A stretch of DNA of 19,642 nucleotides from Caulobacter sp. (GCA_028291125.1 JAQGIN010000296.1:1-19642), one strand, 5' to 3'; positions 1-7,275 are shown, counted from the first letter of the stretch. Program-made: numbers and translations. The notes: generated from the letters alone by a model not told the origin.

Positions 1-39
1 GCGATCCAGGCGCGCTTCCAAGAGAAGGAGGCTGCGTGA
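1..39 (+). CDS. rplD: 50S ribosomal protein L4, C-terminal end (partial)
   Basis: Only the last 12 codons and a TGA stop are inside the window; they read AIQARFQEKEAA. The identification is mainly by position: in the S10 operon the gene directly before rplW is rplD, and the TGA overlaps the rplW ATG (TGATG), as expected for tightly coupled ribosomal protein genes. L4 binds 23S rRNA domain I and its long loop lines the exit tunnel, but none of that part is visible here. The residue sequence alone would be too short to name the protein. Confidence 0.6.
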   Translation, partial: AIQARFQEKEAA

Positions 40-341
40 TGGCCGAGCAACCGACCGCCCGTCACTACGACACGATCCTGTCGCCGGTGATCACCGAGAA
101 GGCCACGCTGCTCTCCGAGCACAACAAGGTGGTGTTCCGCGTGGCCGCCGACGCGACCAAGGACGAGATCGCACACGCCGTCGAGGCGCTGTTCAAGGTG
201 AACGTGACCAAGGTCAACACCCTCAACGTGAAGGGCAAGACCAAGCGGTTCCGCGGCATCATGGGCCGGCGCTCCGACGTCAAGAAAGCTGTCGTGACCC
301 TGGCCGAAGGCCAGTCCATCGACATCACCACGGGGCTCTGA
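39..341 (+). CDS. rplW: 50S ribosomal protein L23
   Basis: Encodes 100 residues, the usual L23 length. L23 binds 23S rRNA next to the polypeptide exit tunnel and is the docking site for trigger factor and signal recognition particle. Family hallmarks are visible: the N-terminal ILSPVITEKAT segment, the central EALFKVNVTKVNTLNVKGK strand and the basic extension KTKRFRGIMGRRSD. A GTG at position 36 would add one residue, but the ATG at 39 is preferred because it overlaps the rplD stop and follows the AGAAGGAG ribosome binding site at 22-30 at a good distance. The gene lies 4 bases upstream of rplB, so both are certainly cotranscribed. Confidence 0.97.
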   Translation: MAEQPTARHYDTILSPVITEKATLLSEHNKVVFRVAADATKDEIAHAVEALFKVNVTKVNTLNVKGKTKRFRGIMGRRSDVKKAVVTLAEGQSIDITTGL

Positions 342-345
342 TCCG

Positions 346-1182
346 ATGGCCTTGAAGCATTACAATCCGACGTCCCCGGGCCGGCGCCAGCTGGTCCTGG
401 TGGACAAGTCCGAGCTCCACAAGGGCGGCCCGGTGAAGTCCCTCGTCGAGGGCCTCACCAAATCGGGCGGCCGTGGCGGTGGTGGCCGTATCGCTGTCCG
501 CTTCCGCGGCGGCGGCGCCAAGCGCCTCTATCGCAAGATCGACTTCAAGCGTCGCAAGTTCGACGTGGTCGGCACGGTCGAGCGCCTGGAGTACGACCCC
601 AACCGCACGGCCTTCATCGCCCTGATCAAGTATCCGGACGAGGAGCTCGCCTACATCCTGGCGCCGCAGCGCCTGAAGGCGGGCGACCAGGTGATCGCCT
701 CTGAAAAGGCCGACGTGAAGCCGGGCAACGCCATGCCGCTTCGTGGCATGCCGATCGGCACGATCATCCACAATGTCGAGCTGAAGCCCCTGAAGGGCGG
801 CCAGATCGCCCGCTCGGCCGGGACCTACGCCCAGCTGGTCGGCCGCGACGCCGGCTATGCCCAGATCCGCCTGAACTCGGGCGAGCTGCGCATGGTTCAA
901 GACAAGTGCATGGCCACGGTCGGCGCTGTTTCGAACCCCGACCACATGAACGAGAACCTCGGCAAGGCCGGTCGTTCGCGTCACATGGGTCGTCGCCCCC
1001 ACGTTCGCGGCGTCGCCATGAACCCGGTCGATCACCCCCACGGCGGCGGCGAAGGCCGCACCTCGGGCGGTCGTCACCCGGTGACCCCGGCCGGCAAGCC
1101 GACCAAGGGCGCCAAGACCCGCACCAACAAGGCTACGGATAAGTTCATCATCCGCAGCCGCCATCTGAAGAAGGCGCGCTAA
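346..1182 (+). CDS. rplB: 50S ribosomal protein L2
   Basis: Encodes 278 residues (E. coli has 273). L2 is one of the largest and most conserved 50S proteins; it binds 23S rRNA and is needed for subunit association and for peptidyl transferase assembly. The start MALKHYNPTSPGRRQLV and the C-terminal block around residues 222-238 (VAMNPVDHPHGGGEG) are diagnostic. His230 in that block corresponds to the E. coli His229 implicated in peptidyl transferase activity. The C-terminus is strongly basic, as usual. The start codon lies four bases after the rplW stop. Arginine codons CGT and CGC dominate, the bias of a highly expressed gene. Confidence 0.99.
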   Translation: MALKHYNPTSPGRRQLVLVDKSELHKGGPVKSLVEGLTKSGGRGGGGRIAVRFRGGGAKRLYRKIDFKRRKFDVVGTVERLEYDPNRTAFIALIKYPDEELAYILAPQRLKAGDQVIASEKADVKPGNAMPLRGMPIGTIIHNVELKPLKGGQIARSAGTYAQLVGRDAGYAQIRLNSGELRMVQDKCMATVGAVSNPDHMNENLGKAGRSRHMGRRPHVRGVAMNPVDHPHGGGEGRTSGGRHPVTPAGKPTKGAKTRTNKATDKFIIRSRHLKKAR

Positions 1183-1185
1183 GCG

Positions 1186-1464
1186 ATGACCCGCTCCGTC
1201 TGGAAAGGGCCGTTCGTCGACGGCTACTTGCTGAAGAAGGCCGACGCCCTGCAAGGGTCCGGCCGCAAGGACGTGATCAAGACCTGGTCGCGTCGTTCGA
1301 CGATCATGCCGCAATTCGTCGGCCTGACCTTCGGCGTCCACAATGGCCTCAAGCACATCCCCGTGCTGGTGTCGGAAGACATGGTCGGCATGAAGTTCGG
1401 GGAGTTCTCTCCCACGCGCAACTTCCCCGGCCACGCCGCCGACAAGAAGGCGAAGAGGAAGTAG
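1186..1464 (+). CDS. rpsS: 30S ribosomal protein S19
   Basis: Encodes 92 residues, exactly the common length. S19 binds the 3' major domain of 16S rRNA in the head of the small subunit, with S13. The family signature is clear: MTRSVWKGPFVDGYLL at the N-terminus, the WSRRSTIMPQFVGLTFGVHNG block in the middle, and GEFSPTRNFPGH near the end, followed by a lysine-rich tail. The start is three bases after the rplB stop, and the gene is followed after three bases by rplV, so translation is probably coupled across all three. Confidence 0.99.
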   Translation: MTRSVWKGPFVDGYLLKKADALQGSGRKDVIKTWSRRSTIMPQFVGLTFGVHNGLKHIPVLVSEDMVGMKFGEFSPTRNFPGHAADKKAKRK

Positions 1465-1467
1465 GCC

Positions 1468-1848
1468 ATGAGCAAGCAAAAACAAGCTCGCCGCCTGCCG
1501 GTTTCCGAAGCGATGTGCAAGGTGCGCACCCTGCGCACCAGCGCCCGTAAGCTGAACCTGGTCGCTCAGTCGATCCGTGGACTCAATGTCCAGCGGGCCC
1601 TGAACGAACTGGAATTCAGCCACAAGCGGATCGCCAAGGACGTGCGCAAGGCGCTGTATTCGGCGATCTCCAACGCCGAAAACAACCACAACCTCGACAT
1701 CGACAGCTTGGTCGTCGCCGAGGCTTTCGTGGGCAAGAACCTGGTCATGAAGCGTTTCTCGCCGCGGGCTCGCGGTCGGGCGTCGCGTATCGAGAAGCCG
1801 TTCTCCGAGATCACCATCGTGGTCCGCGAACTGGGTGAGGCCGCCTGA
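1468..1848 (+). CDS. rplV: 50S ribosomal protein L22
   Basis: Encodes 126 residues, longer than the 110 of E. coli because of a short basic N-terminal extension (MSKQKQARRLPVSEAM). L22 contacts all 23S rRNA domains, and its beta-hairpin loop lines the exit tunnel near the macrolide site and the constriction. The helix around SARKLNLVAQSIRGLNVQRAL and the hairpin region FSPRARGRASRIEKPFSEITIVV (about residues 92-118) are typical. The TGA stop overlaps the ATG of rpsC by one base. Confidence 0.98.
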   Translation: MSKQKQARRLPVSEAMCKVRTLRTSARKLNLVAQSIRGLNVQRALNELEFSHKRIAKDVRKALYSAISNAENNHNLDIDSLVVAEAFVGKNLVMKRFSPRARGRASRIEKPFSEITIVVRELGEAA

Positions 1849-2597
1849 TGGGTCAGAAAGTCAATCCGGTCGGGCTGCGGCTCGGCATCAACCGCACCTG
1901 GGACAGCCGTTGGTTCGCCGACGGTCCCCAGTACGGCAAGCTGCTGCATCAGGATCTCGCGGTCCGCACGATGCTGAAGAAGCGCCTGTATCAAGCCGGC
2001 GTCTCGCGCATCATCATCGAACGTCCGCACAAGAAGTGCCGCGTCACGATCTATGCGGCGCGTCCCGGCGTGATCATCGGCAAGAAGGGCGCCGACATCG
2101 ACAAGCTCCGCAAGGACCTGTCGGTGATGACGGAGGGCGAGGTTCACCTGAACATCGTCGAAATCCGTAAGCCCGAAACCGACGCCCAGCTGGTGGCCGA
2201 GTCCATCGCCCAGCAGCTCGAGCGCCGGATCGCCTTCCGTCGCGCCATGAAGCGGTCGATCCAATCGGCCGTCCGTCTTGGCGCCAAGGGCATCCGCATC
2301 AACGTGTCGGGCCGCCTCGGCGGCGCGGAAATCGCGCGGATGGAATGGTATCGCGAAGGTCGCGTGCCGCTCCACACCCTGCGCGCCGACATCGACTACG
2401 GTTTCGCGGAAGCCAAGACCACCTACGGCATCATCGGCGTGAAGACCTGGATCTTCAAAGGCGAAGTGCTGGAGCATGACCCGATGGCGCTGGATAAGCG
2501 TCTCGCCACTGAATCCGGCCCGGCCGGCGAAGGTGGTGGGCGCGAGCGCGGCGATCGTCCCGACCGGGGCGACCGCGGCCGCCGTGATCGGGGCTAA
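1848..2597 (+). CDS. rpsC: 30S ribosomal protein S3
   Basis: Encodes 249 residues. S3 lies in the head of the 30S subunit, where it lines the mRNA entry channel with S4 and S5. The N-terminus MGQKVNPVGLRLGI, the KH domain with the GVIIGKKG loop (residues 74-81) and the C-terminal S3 domain with SGRLGGAEIARMEWYREG (residues 154-171) are all present. Beyond the conserved end (GEVLEHDP), residues 223-249 form a low-complexity tail of Gly, Arg, Asp and Glu with repeated RGD/DRG units. E. coli S3 has 233 residues, so the tail is an extension and probably disordered. The start overlaps the rplV stop in a TGATG junction. Confidence 0.99.
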   Translation: MGQKVNPVGLRLGINRTWDSRWFADGPQYGKLLHQDLAVRTMLKKRLYQAGVSRIIIERPHKKCRVTIYAARPGVIIGKKGADIDKLRKDLSVMTEGEVHLNIVEIRKPETDAQLVAESIAQQLERRIAFRRAMKRSIQSAVRLGAKGIRINVSGRLGGAEIARMEWYREGRVPLHTLRADIDYGFAEAKTTYGIIGVKTWIFKGEVLEHDPMALDKRLATESGPAGEGGGRERGDRPDRGDRGRRDRG

Positions 2598-2609
2598 GGA
2601 TAGAGCGCT

Positions 2610-3050
2610 ATGCTGTCACCGAAAAAAACCAAGTTCCGCAAGCAGTTCAAGGGCCGTATCCACGGCGCGACCAAGGGCGGCTCGGCTCTGAACTTCGGCT
2701 CCTACGGCCTCAAGGCCGTTGAGCCGGAGCGCATCACCGCCCGCCAGATCGAAGCGGCTCGTCGGGCGATCACTCGCCAGATGAAGCGCCAAGGTCGCGT
2801 TTGGATCCGCATCTTCCCCGACGTGCCGGTCACCGGCAAGCCGGCCGAAGTTCGGATGGGTAAGGGCAAGGGCGCGGTCGATCACTGGGCGGCGCGCGTC
2901 GCCCCCGGCCGCATCATGTTCGAAATCGACGGCGTGCCGGACGATATCGCTCGTGAGGCCCTGCGTCTCGGCGCCGCGAAGCTGCCGATCAAAACCCGCG
3001 TGGTGACCCGGCTCGACGCCGGCGCCGTGATGGAGGCCGTAGCGGCATGA
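2610..3050 (+). CDS. rplP: 50S ribosomal protein L16
   Basis: Encodes 146 residues. L16 binds 23S rRNA near the A site and assists tRNA accommodation and the late maturation of the 50S subunit. The start MLSPKKTKFRKQFKGRIHG and the central block KPAEVRMGKGKGAVDHW (residues 77-93) are characteristic. Arg82 in this block aligns with the E. coli L16 arginine that is hydroxylated by the oxygenase YcfD; whether it is modified here cannot be seen. The stop codon overlaps the rpmC start in an ATGA junction. Confidence 0.98.
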   Translation: MLSPKKTKFRKQFKGRIHGATKGGSALNFGSYGLKAVEPERITARQIEAARRAITRQMKRQGRVWIRIFPDVPVTGKPAEVRMGKGKGAVDHWAARVAPGRIMFEIDGVPDDIAREALRLGAAKLPIKTRVVTRLDAGAVMEAVAA

Positions 3051-3241
3051 CCAAGATTGCAGACATCCGGGGCCTGACTCCCGACCAGCTCGCCGAGCAA
3101 CTGCTCAGCCTGAAGAAGGAGCAGTTCAACCTGCGCTTCCAGGCCGCGACCGGTCAGGTGGAAAAGACCCACCGCGTTGGCGAGATCCGCAAGGACATCG
3201 CTCGCATCAAGACCGTGCTGCGCGCCAAGGCCGCGGCTTAA
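3047..3241 (+). CDS. rpmC: 50S ribosomal protein L29
   Basis: Encodes 64 residues, the normal size for this two-helix protein. L29 sits beside L23 at the exit of the polypeptide tunnel. The pattern LAEQLLSLKKEQFNLRFQAATGQVEKTHRVGEIRKDIARIKTVL is the L29 coiled hairpin. It overlaps the last codons of rplP by four bases (ATGA), indicating reinitiation by the same ribosomes. An AAGGAGA ribosome binding site for rpsQ begins immediately at its stop codon. Confidence 0.97.
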   Translation: MTKIADIRGLTPDQLAEQLLSLKKEQFNLRFQAATGQVEKTHRVGEIRKDIARIKTVLRAKAAA

Positions 3242-3251
3242 GGAGAACGAT

Positions 3252-3491
3252 ATGCCCAAGCGTATCCTCGAAGGGTTGGTCGTCTCCGATAAGGGCGACA
3301 AGACCGTGGTGGTGAAGGTGGAACGTACCATCGTTCACCCCCTGCTGAAGAAGATCGTGCGTCGGTCCAAGAAGTACCACGCGCACGATGAGAGCAACGC
3401 GTACAAGGCGGGCGACGTGGCCCGTATCATTGAGTGCGCTCCGAAGTCCAAGCTGAAGACCTGGGAAGTCCTTCCCAAGGCTTCAGCTTAA
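3252..3491 (+). CDS. rpsQ: 30S ribosomal protein S17
   Basis: Encodes 79 residues (E. coli 84). S17 is an OB-fold primary binding protein of the 5' domain of 16S rRNA. The sequence MPKRILEGLVVSDKGDKTVVVKVERTIVHPLLKKIVRRSKKYHAHDE is typical. The open frame extends further upstream, but the ATG at 3252 is chosen because it has an AAGGAGA ribosome binding site at 3240-3246 and begins exactly at the conserved family N-terminus; the longer version would run back into rpmC. Confidence 0.97.
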   Translation: MPKRILEGLVVSDKGDKTVVVKVERTIVHPLLKKIVRRSKKYHAHDESNAYKAGDVARIIECAPKSKLKTWEVLPKASA

Positions 3492-3508
3492 TCTGGAAGG
3501 TTTGAACC

Positions 3509-3877
3509 ATGATCCAGATGCAGACTAACCTGGAAGTCGCCGACAATTCCGGCGCTCGCCGGGTCATGTGCATCAAGGTGCTGGGTGGGGCGGGTCGCCG
3601 CTACGCCAGCGTCGGTGACGTGATCGTCGTGTCCGTGAAGGAAGCCATTCCTCGCGGCCGGGTCAAGAAGGGTGACGTGCTTCGCGCCGTCGTCGTTCGC
3701 GTGAACCAAGGCATGAAGCGCAAGGACGGTTCGCTGATCCGCTTCGACAAGAACGCCGCGGTCATCGTCAATAAGCAGAGCGAGCCGGTCGGCACGCGGA
3801 TCTTCGGCCCGGTTCCCCGCGAACTGCGCGCCAAGAACCACATGAAGATCATCTCCCTCGCGCCGGAGGTGCTGTAA
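3509..3877 (+). CDS. rplN: 50S ribosomal protein L14
   Basis: Encodes 122 residues. L14 sits on the interface side of the 50S subunit and helps form bridges to the 30S; it is also the docking site of the silencing factor RsfS in many bacteria. MIQMQTNLEVADNSGARRVMCIKVLGG is the standard family start, and the EAIPRGRVKKGDVLRAVVVR and FGPVPRELR blocks are also present. The stop TAA shares its final A with the ATG of rplX (TAATG). Confidence 0.98.
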   Translation: MIQMQTNLEVADNSGARRVMCIKVLGGAGRRYASVGDVIVVSVKEAIPRGRVKKGDVLRAVVVRVNQGMKRKDGSLIRFDKNAAVIVNKQSEPVGTRIFGPVPRELRAKNHMKIISLAPEVL

Positions 3878-4191
3878 TGGCGGCTAAGATCAAGAAGGGC
3901 GACCGCGTCGTCGTTCTGGCAGGCAAGGACAAGGGCCGTCAAGGCACCGTGTCCAAGGTCCTGCCGAAGGACAACCGCGTCCTGGTGGACGGCGTGAACA
4001 TGGTTTCGCGCCACACCAAGGCCACCCAAGCCGACCCCCAGGGCGGCATCAAGCAAAAGGAAGCGACGCTTCACGTCTCGAACGTGGCGCTCGTCGATTC
4101 CGCTGGCAAAGCGACCCGCGTCGGCTTCCGTACGGAAGGCGACAAGAAGGTTCGTTTCGCCAAGACCACCGGCGAGGTGATCAATGGTTGA
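3877..4191 (+). CDS. rplX: 50S ribosomal protein L24
   Basis: Encodes 104 residues. L24 is one of the assembly-initiator proteins of the 50S subunit and binds the 5' end of 23S rRNA. The KOW motif is visible near the N-terminus (KIKKGDRVVVLAGKDKGRQGTV, residues 4-25), followed by VDGVNMVSRHTK, a conserved L24 segment. The end of the gene overlaps the beginning of rplE by eight bases, so the rplE ribosome binding site (GAGGTGA) lies inside rplX. Confidence 0.98.
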   Translation: MAAKIKKGDRVVVLAGKDKGRQGTVSKVLPKDNRVLVDGVNMVSRHTKATQADPQGGIKQKEATLHVSNVALVDSAGKATRVGFRTEGDKKVRFAKTTGEVING

Positions 4192-4744
4192 TCAAGCTTA
4201 CGAGCCGCGGCTGAAGACCGAATATAACGCGCGCATCCGCGCCGTTATGAGGGAACAGTTCGCCTACACCAACGAAATGCAGATCCCCAAGCTGGACAAG
4301 ATCGTCCTGAACATGGGCATCGGCGAAGCGGTGGCCGACTCCAAGAAGGCCCAGCTGGCCATCAAGGACCTGACCCTGATCGCGGGTCAGAAGCCGGTCG
4401 CCACCAAGGCCCGCAACTCCATCGCCGGCTTCAAGCTGCGCGAAGGCATGGTGGTCGGCGCCAAGGTGACGCTCCGCAAGGAACGCATGTACGAGTTCCT
4501 CGATCGTCTGATCACCGTGGCCCTGCCGCGGGTGAAGGACTTCCGGGGCCTCAAGCCCACCAGCTTCGACGGCCGTGGCAACTACGCCATGGGCCTCAAG
4601 GAACACCTGGTGTTCCCGGAGATCGACTATGACCAGATCGATCAGATCTGGGGCATGGACATCATCGTTTGCACGACTGCGAAGACCGATAACGAAGCGC
4701 GCGCGCTTCTGAAGGAATTCCAGTTCCCGTTCACCACAGCGTAA
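4184..4744 (+). CDS. rplE: 50S ribosomal protein L5
   Basis: Encodes 186 residues (E. coli 179). L5 binds 5S rRNA in the central protuberance and contacts S13 across the subunit bridge as well as P-site tRNA. The blocks MQIPKLDKIVLNMGIGEA, GQKPVATKARNSIAGFKLREG, and DFRGLKPTSFDGRGNYAMGLKEH are diagnostic. The ATG at 4184 overlaps the rplX stop by eight bases. The N-terminal MVDQAYEPRLKTEYNARIR agrees with alphaproteobacterial homologues, so the start is considered safe. Confidence 0.98.
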   Translation: MVDQAYEPRLKTEYNARIRAVMREQFAYTNEMQIPKLDKIVLNMGIGEAVADSKKAQLAIKDLTLIAGQKPVATKARNSIAGFKLREGMVVGAKVTLRKERMYEFLDRLITVALPRVKDFRGLKPTSFDGRGNYAMGLKEHLVFPEIDYDQIDQIWGMDIIVCTTAKTDNEARALLKEFQFPFTTA

Positions 4745-4763
4745 GCGGGAAGGAAAGAAAACC

Positions 4764-5069
4764 ATGGCCAAGAAAAGCGCCGTCAACCGCAACGAGATGG
4801 TTCGCGCCCTCGTCAAGCAATTCGCCGACAAGCGCACCGCGCTCAAGGCGATCGCCAACGACGAGAGCCTGCCGCTCGAAGAACGTTTCGATGCCCGGCT
4901 GAAGCTCGCGAAGCTGCCGCGCAACTCGTCCCCCACCCGCATCCGTAATCGGTGCGAAGTGACCGGACGTCCGCGCGCCTACTACCGCAAGCTGAAGATG
5001 AGCCGGATCGCCCTCCGCGAGCTTGGCTCGGCGGGGCAGATCCCCGGTCTCGTGAAATCGAGCTGGTGA
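4764..5069 (+). CDS. rpsN: 30S ribosomal protein S14, zinc-free type
   Basis: Encodes 101 residues, the length of the zinc-independent (C-) form of S14. S14 lies in the head of the 30S subunit and is needed for late assembly. The conserved C-terminal part RNRCEVTGRPRAYYRKLKMSRIALRELG is present, with only one cysteine in it, so the CXXC zinc knuckles of the short 61-residue form are absent. The gene therefore does not depend on zinc. An AAGGAAAG sequence precedes the ATG. No second rpsN copy is visible in the window. Confidence 0.98.
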   Translation: MAKKSAVNRNEMVRALVKQFADKRTALKAIANDESLPLEERFDARLKLAKLPRNSSPTRIRNRCEVTGRPRAYYRKLKMSRIALRELGSAGQIPGLVKSSW

Positions 5070-5079
5070 GGACGATCAG

Positions 5080-5478
5080 ATGTCGATGAACGATCCCCTG
5101 AGCGATATGATCGCTCGCATCAAGAACGCCGCCACGCGCAAGCGCGCCAAGGTCGCGACGCCGGCTTCCAAGCTGCGCGCCCGCGTCCTCGACGTGCTGG
5201 CCGACGAAGGCTACATCCGCGGCTATTCGCTCGTGGAAAAGCCCGGCGCGTTCCCCGAATTCGAGATCGAGCTCAAGTATTTTGACGGTGAGCCCGTGAT
5301 CGCTGAAATCGCGCGCGTCTCGAAGCCGGGCCGCCGCGTCTATTCGTCGATCAAGGACCTGAAGCCGATCAAGAACGGCCTGGGCATCTCGATCCTGTCG
5401 ACGCCGAAGGGCGTCATGTCGGACTCTGCCGCGCGCGACGCTAATGTCGGCGGCGAAGTCCTCTGCCGCGTCTACTAG
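5080..5478 (+). CDS. rpsH: 30S ribosomal protein S8
   Basis: Encodes 132 residues (E. coli 130). S8 is a primary binder of the central domain of 16S rRNA, and in E. coli it represses translation of the spc operon by binding at the L5 gene. The start MSMNDPLSDMIARIKNA and the end GLGISILSTPKGVMSDSAARDANVGGEVLCRVY match the family well. An in-frame ATG two codons further in (5086) could also serve; both give essentially the same protein. I saw no obvious copy of the S8 binding hairpin at rplX-rplE, but this was not folded by computation. Confidence 0.98.
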   Translation: MSMNDPLSDMIARIKNAATRKRAKVATPASKLRARVLDVLADEGYIRGYSLVEKPGAFPEFEIELKYFDGEPVIAEIARVSKPGRRVYSSIKDLKPIKNGLGISILSTPKGVMSDSAARDANVGGEVLCRVY

Positions 5479-5497
5479 GCGCGGGAGGGAAAGAGAT

Positions 5498-6031
5498 ATG
5501 TCACGGATCGGTAAAAAAGCCGTCGAAATCCCCGCGGGCGTGACCCTCACGCTCGAGGGCCAGACGGTGACGGTGAAGGGCCCCAAGGGGCAACTCGCCT
5601 GGACCATCGTTGAAGAGATCGAGATCAAGCTCGAAGACAAAGAGCTGAGCTTGACCCCTCGCGATGACAGCAAGCGCGCCAAGTCGATGTGGGGCCTGTC
5701 CCGCACGCTGGTGGCCAACATGGTGCAGGGCGTCACCCAGGGTTACGAGGAATCCCTCGAACTGGTCGGCGTCGGCTATCGTGCGGCGATGAAGGGCAAC
5801 GCGCTCTCCATCCAGCTCGGCTTCAGCCACGACGTCGATGTGCCGGCCCCGGCCGGCATCAGCTTCGCGGTGCCGAAGCAGACCGAGATCAAGATCGCGG
5901 GCATCGACAAGCAGCTGGTGGGTGAAACCGCCGCGAAAATCCGCCGTATCCGTCCGCCGGAGCCCTACAAGGGCAAGGGCGTGCGGTATCTCGGCGAGAA
6001 GGTTCGCCGCAAAGAAGGCAAGAAGAAGTAA
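5498..6031 (+). CDS. rplF: 50S ribosomal protein L6
   Basis: Encodes 177 residues, the same length as in E. coli. L6 sits at the base of the L7/L12 stalk near the sarcin-ricin loop and the factor binding site. MSRIGKKAVEIPAGVTL is the normal start, and KQLVGETAAKIRRIRPPEPYKGKGVRYLGEKVRRKEGKKK is the conserved C-terminal end. An upstream in-frame start inside rpsH exists but is rejected: the ATG at 5498 has a GGGAGGGAAAGAG purine stretch just before it, and starts at the conserved residue. Confidence 0.98.
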   Translation: MSRIGKKAVEIPAGVTLTLEGQTVTVKGPKGQLAWTIVEEIEIKLEDKELSLTPRDDSKRAKSMWGLSRTLVANMVQGVTQGYEESLELVGVGYRAAMKGNALSIQLGFSHDVDVPAPAGISFAVPKQTEIKIAGIDKQLVGETAAKIRRIRPPEPYKGKGVRYLGEKVRRKEGKKK

Positions 6032-6034
6032 GCC

Positions 6035-6391
6035 ATGGCGCTCTCTCCTCGCGAAATCAGCAATCGTCGCGCGCAACGTACCCGTACGCGCCTCAAGTCG
6101 CTGTCGAACGGTCGCCCGCGTCTGTCGGTCTTCCGTTCGTCCAAGAACATCTACGCCCAGATCATCGATGATGCTCGTGGCGTGACCCTGGCCGCCGCCT
6201 CCACCCTCGAGGGTGAAGGCAAGACCAAGGGCGCGGACAAGGACGCCGCCGCCCTGGTCGGCAAGCTCGTCGCCGAACGCGCCATTGAAAAGGGCGTCAA
6301 GGACGTCGTCTTCGATCGTGGCGGTTACATCTTCCACGGCCGGGTGAAAGCCCTGGCCGACGCCGCGCGCGAAGCCGGCCTGAATTTCTAA
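6035..6391 (+). CDS. rplR: 50S ribosomal protein L18
   Basis: Encodes 118 residues (E. coli 117). L18 binds 5S rRNA and, with L5, brings it into the central protuberance. The basic N-terminal arm RRAQRTRTRLKSL, the RPRLSVFRSSKNIYAQIIDD strand region and the end VVFDRGGYIFHGRVKALADAAREAGLNF are the L18 signature. The start lies three bases after the rplF stop. Confidence 0.98.
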   Translation: MALSPREISNRRAQRTRTRLKSLSNGRPRLSVFRSSKNIYAQIIDDARGVTLAAASTLEGEGKTKGADKDAAALVGKLVAERAIEKGVKDVVFDRGGYIFHGRVKALADAAREAGLNF

Positions 6392-6404
6392 GGGAAATCA
6401 CAGC

Positions 6405-7010
6405 ATGGCTCGTGGTGATCAACAGCGTGGAGACGGCGGCCCCAATCGCGGCCGTCGCGACCGCAACGCCCCCGAAGAGCGGGCCGACAGCGACATCGTC
6501 GAAAAGCTCGTTCACATCAACCGCGTCGCCGCCACCGTGAAGGGCGGCCGTCGCTTCAGCTTCGCCGCTCTGATGGTCGTCGGCGACCAAAAGGGCCGCG
6601 TCGGCTTCGGTCATGGCAAGGCGCGTGAAGTGCCGGAAGCCATCCGCAAGGCGACCGAAGAAGCCAAGAAGACCATGGTCCGCGTTCCCCTGCGGGAATC
6701 GCGCACCCTGCACCACGACGGCTACGGCCGTTGGGGCGCCGGCAAGGTCATGATGCGCGCCGCCCCTCCCGGGACCGGCGTCATCGCGGGCGGTCCGATG
6801 CGCGCGGTTCTCGAAACCCTCGGCGTCCATGACGTCGTGGCCAAGAGCACCGGCTCGTCGAACCCCTACAACATGGTTCGCGCCACCTTCGAGGCTCTGA
6901 AGGTTCAATCGTCGCCCCGCCAGATCGCCGCCAAGCGCGGCAAGAAGGTCGGCGACATTCTCGGCCGCCGCGCCGACGGCGCTTCGTCGCCGGACGCCGT
7001 GGAGGGCTAA
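6405..7010 (+). CDS. rpsE: 30S ribosomal protein S5
   Basis: Encodes 201 residues (E. coli 167). S5 acts in decoding fidelity and lines the mRNA entry channel with S3 and S4. The double-stranded RNA-binding fold begins around residue 32 (VEKLVHINRVAATVKGGRRFSF), followed by the VGDQKGRVGFGHGKA loop (about residues 59-73). The second domain contains APPGTGVIAGGPMRAVLE and GSSNPYNMVRATFEAL. The extra length is mostly an N-terminal tail of about 30 residues rich in Arg, Gly, Asp and Asn, similar in composition to the C-terminal tail of S3 in the same operon. The start at 6405 follows an AAGGGAAA ribosome binding site. Confidence 0.98.
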   Translation: MARGDQQRGDGGPNRGRRDRNAPEERADSDIVEKLVHINRVAATVKGGRRFSFAALMVVGDQKGRVGFGHGKAREVPEAIRKATEEAKKTMVRVPLRESRTLHHDGYGRWGAGKVMMRAAPPGTGVIAGGPMRAVLETLGVHDVVAKSTGSSNPYNMVRATFEALKVQSSPRQIAAKRGKKVGDILGRRADGASSPDAVEG

Positions 7011-7013
7011 GAC

Positions 7014-7199
7014 ATGGCTGAAGCTAAGACCGTCACGGTGCGCCAAACCGGCAGCCCGATCCGCCGCAACGCCACCCAGCGCGCCACGCTGGCTGGCCTG
7101 GGTCTCAACAAGCTGGGCCGCGAGTCCAAGCTGGAAGACACCCCGTCGGTTCGCGGCATGATCCGCAAGGTCGCGCACCTGCTGGAAATCGTCGAGTAG
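7014..7199 (+). CDS. rpmD: 50S ribosomal protein L30
   Basis: Encodes 61 residues, typical for bacterial L30. The protein binds 23S rRNA near the 5S region and is dispensable in some bacteria. KTVTVRQTGSPIRRNATQRATLAGLGLNKLGRESKLEDTPSVRGMIRKVAHLLEIVE is a standard L30 sequence, with the conserved TLAGLGLNK and VRGMI segments. The gene lies three bases after rpsE. It is the last gene of the tightly packed part of the cluster, because a hairpin-bearing gap follows. Confidence 0.97.
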   Translation: MAEAKTVTVRQTGSPIRRNATQRATLAGLGLNKLGRESKLEDTPSVRGMIRKVAHLLEIVE

Positions 7200-7223
7200 G
7201 TCTGCTACACGACGCGAAATTCC

Positions 7224-7255
7224 CCACCCCGGCGTGAGCCGGGGTGGTTTCGTTT
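7224..7255 (+). terminator. Terminator-like hairpin between rpmD and rplO
   Basis: A perfect 10-bp stem (CCACCCCGGC at 7224-7233 pairing with GCCGGGGTGG at 7238-7247) is capped by a GTGA tetraloop of the GNRA class and followed by TTTCGTTTCT. The T-tract is interrupted, so it may terminate only partly or act as an RNA stabiliser or processing site. It lies inside the ribosomal protein cluster, 25 bases after the rpmD stop. Confidence 0.6.
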
Positions 7256-7275
7256 CTACCGTTCCATCGCCGAGT

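Noticed and set aside
325..1689. A 454-codon minus-strand frame opposite rplB, rpsS and rplV
   Set aside because: Antisense shadow of three highly conserved genes; no ribosome binding site or motif supports it.
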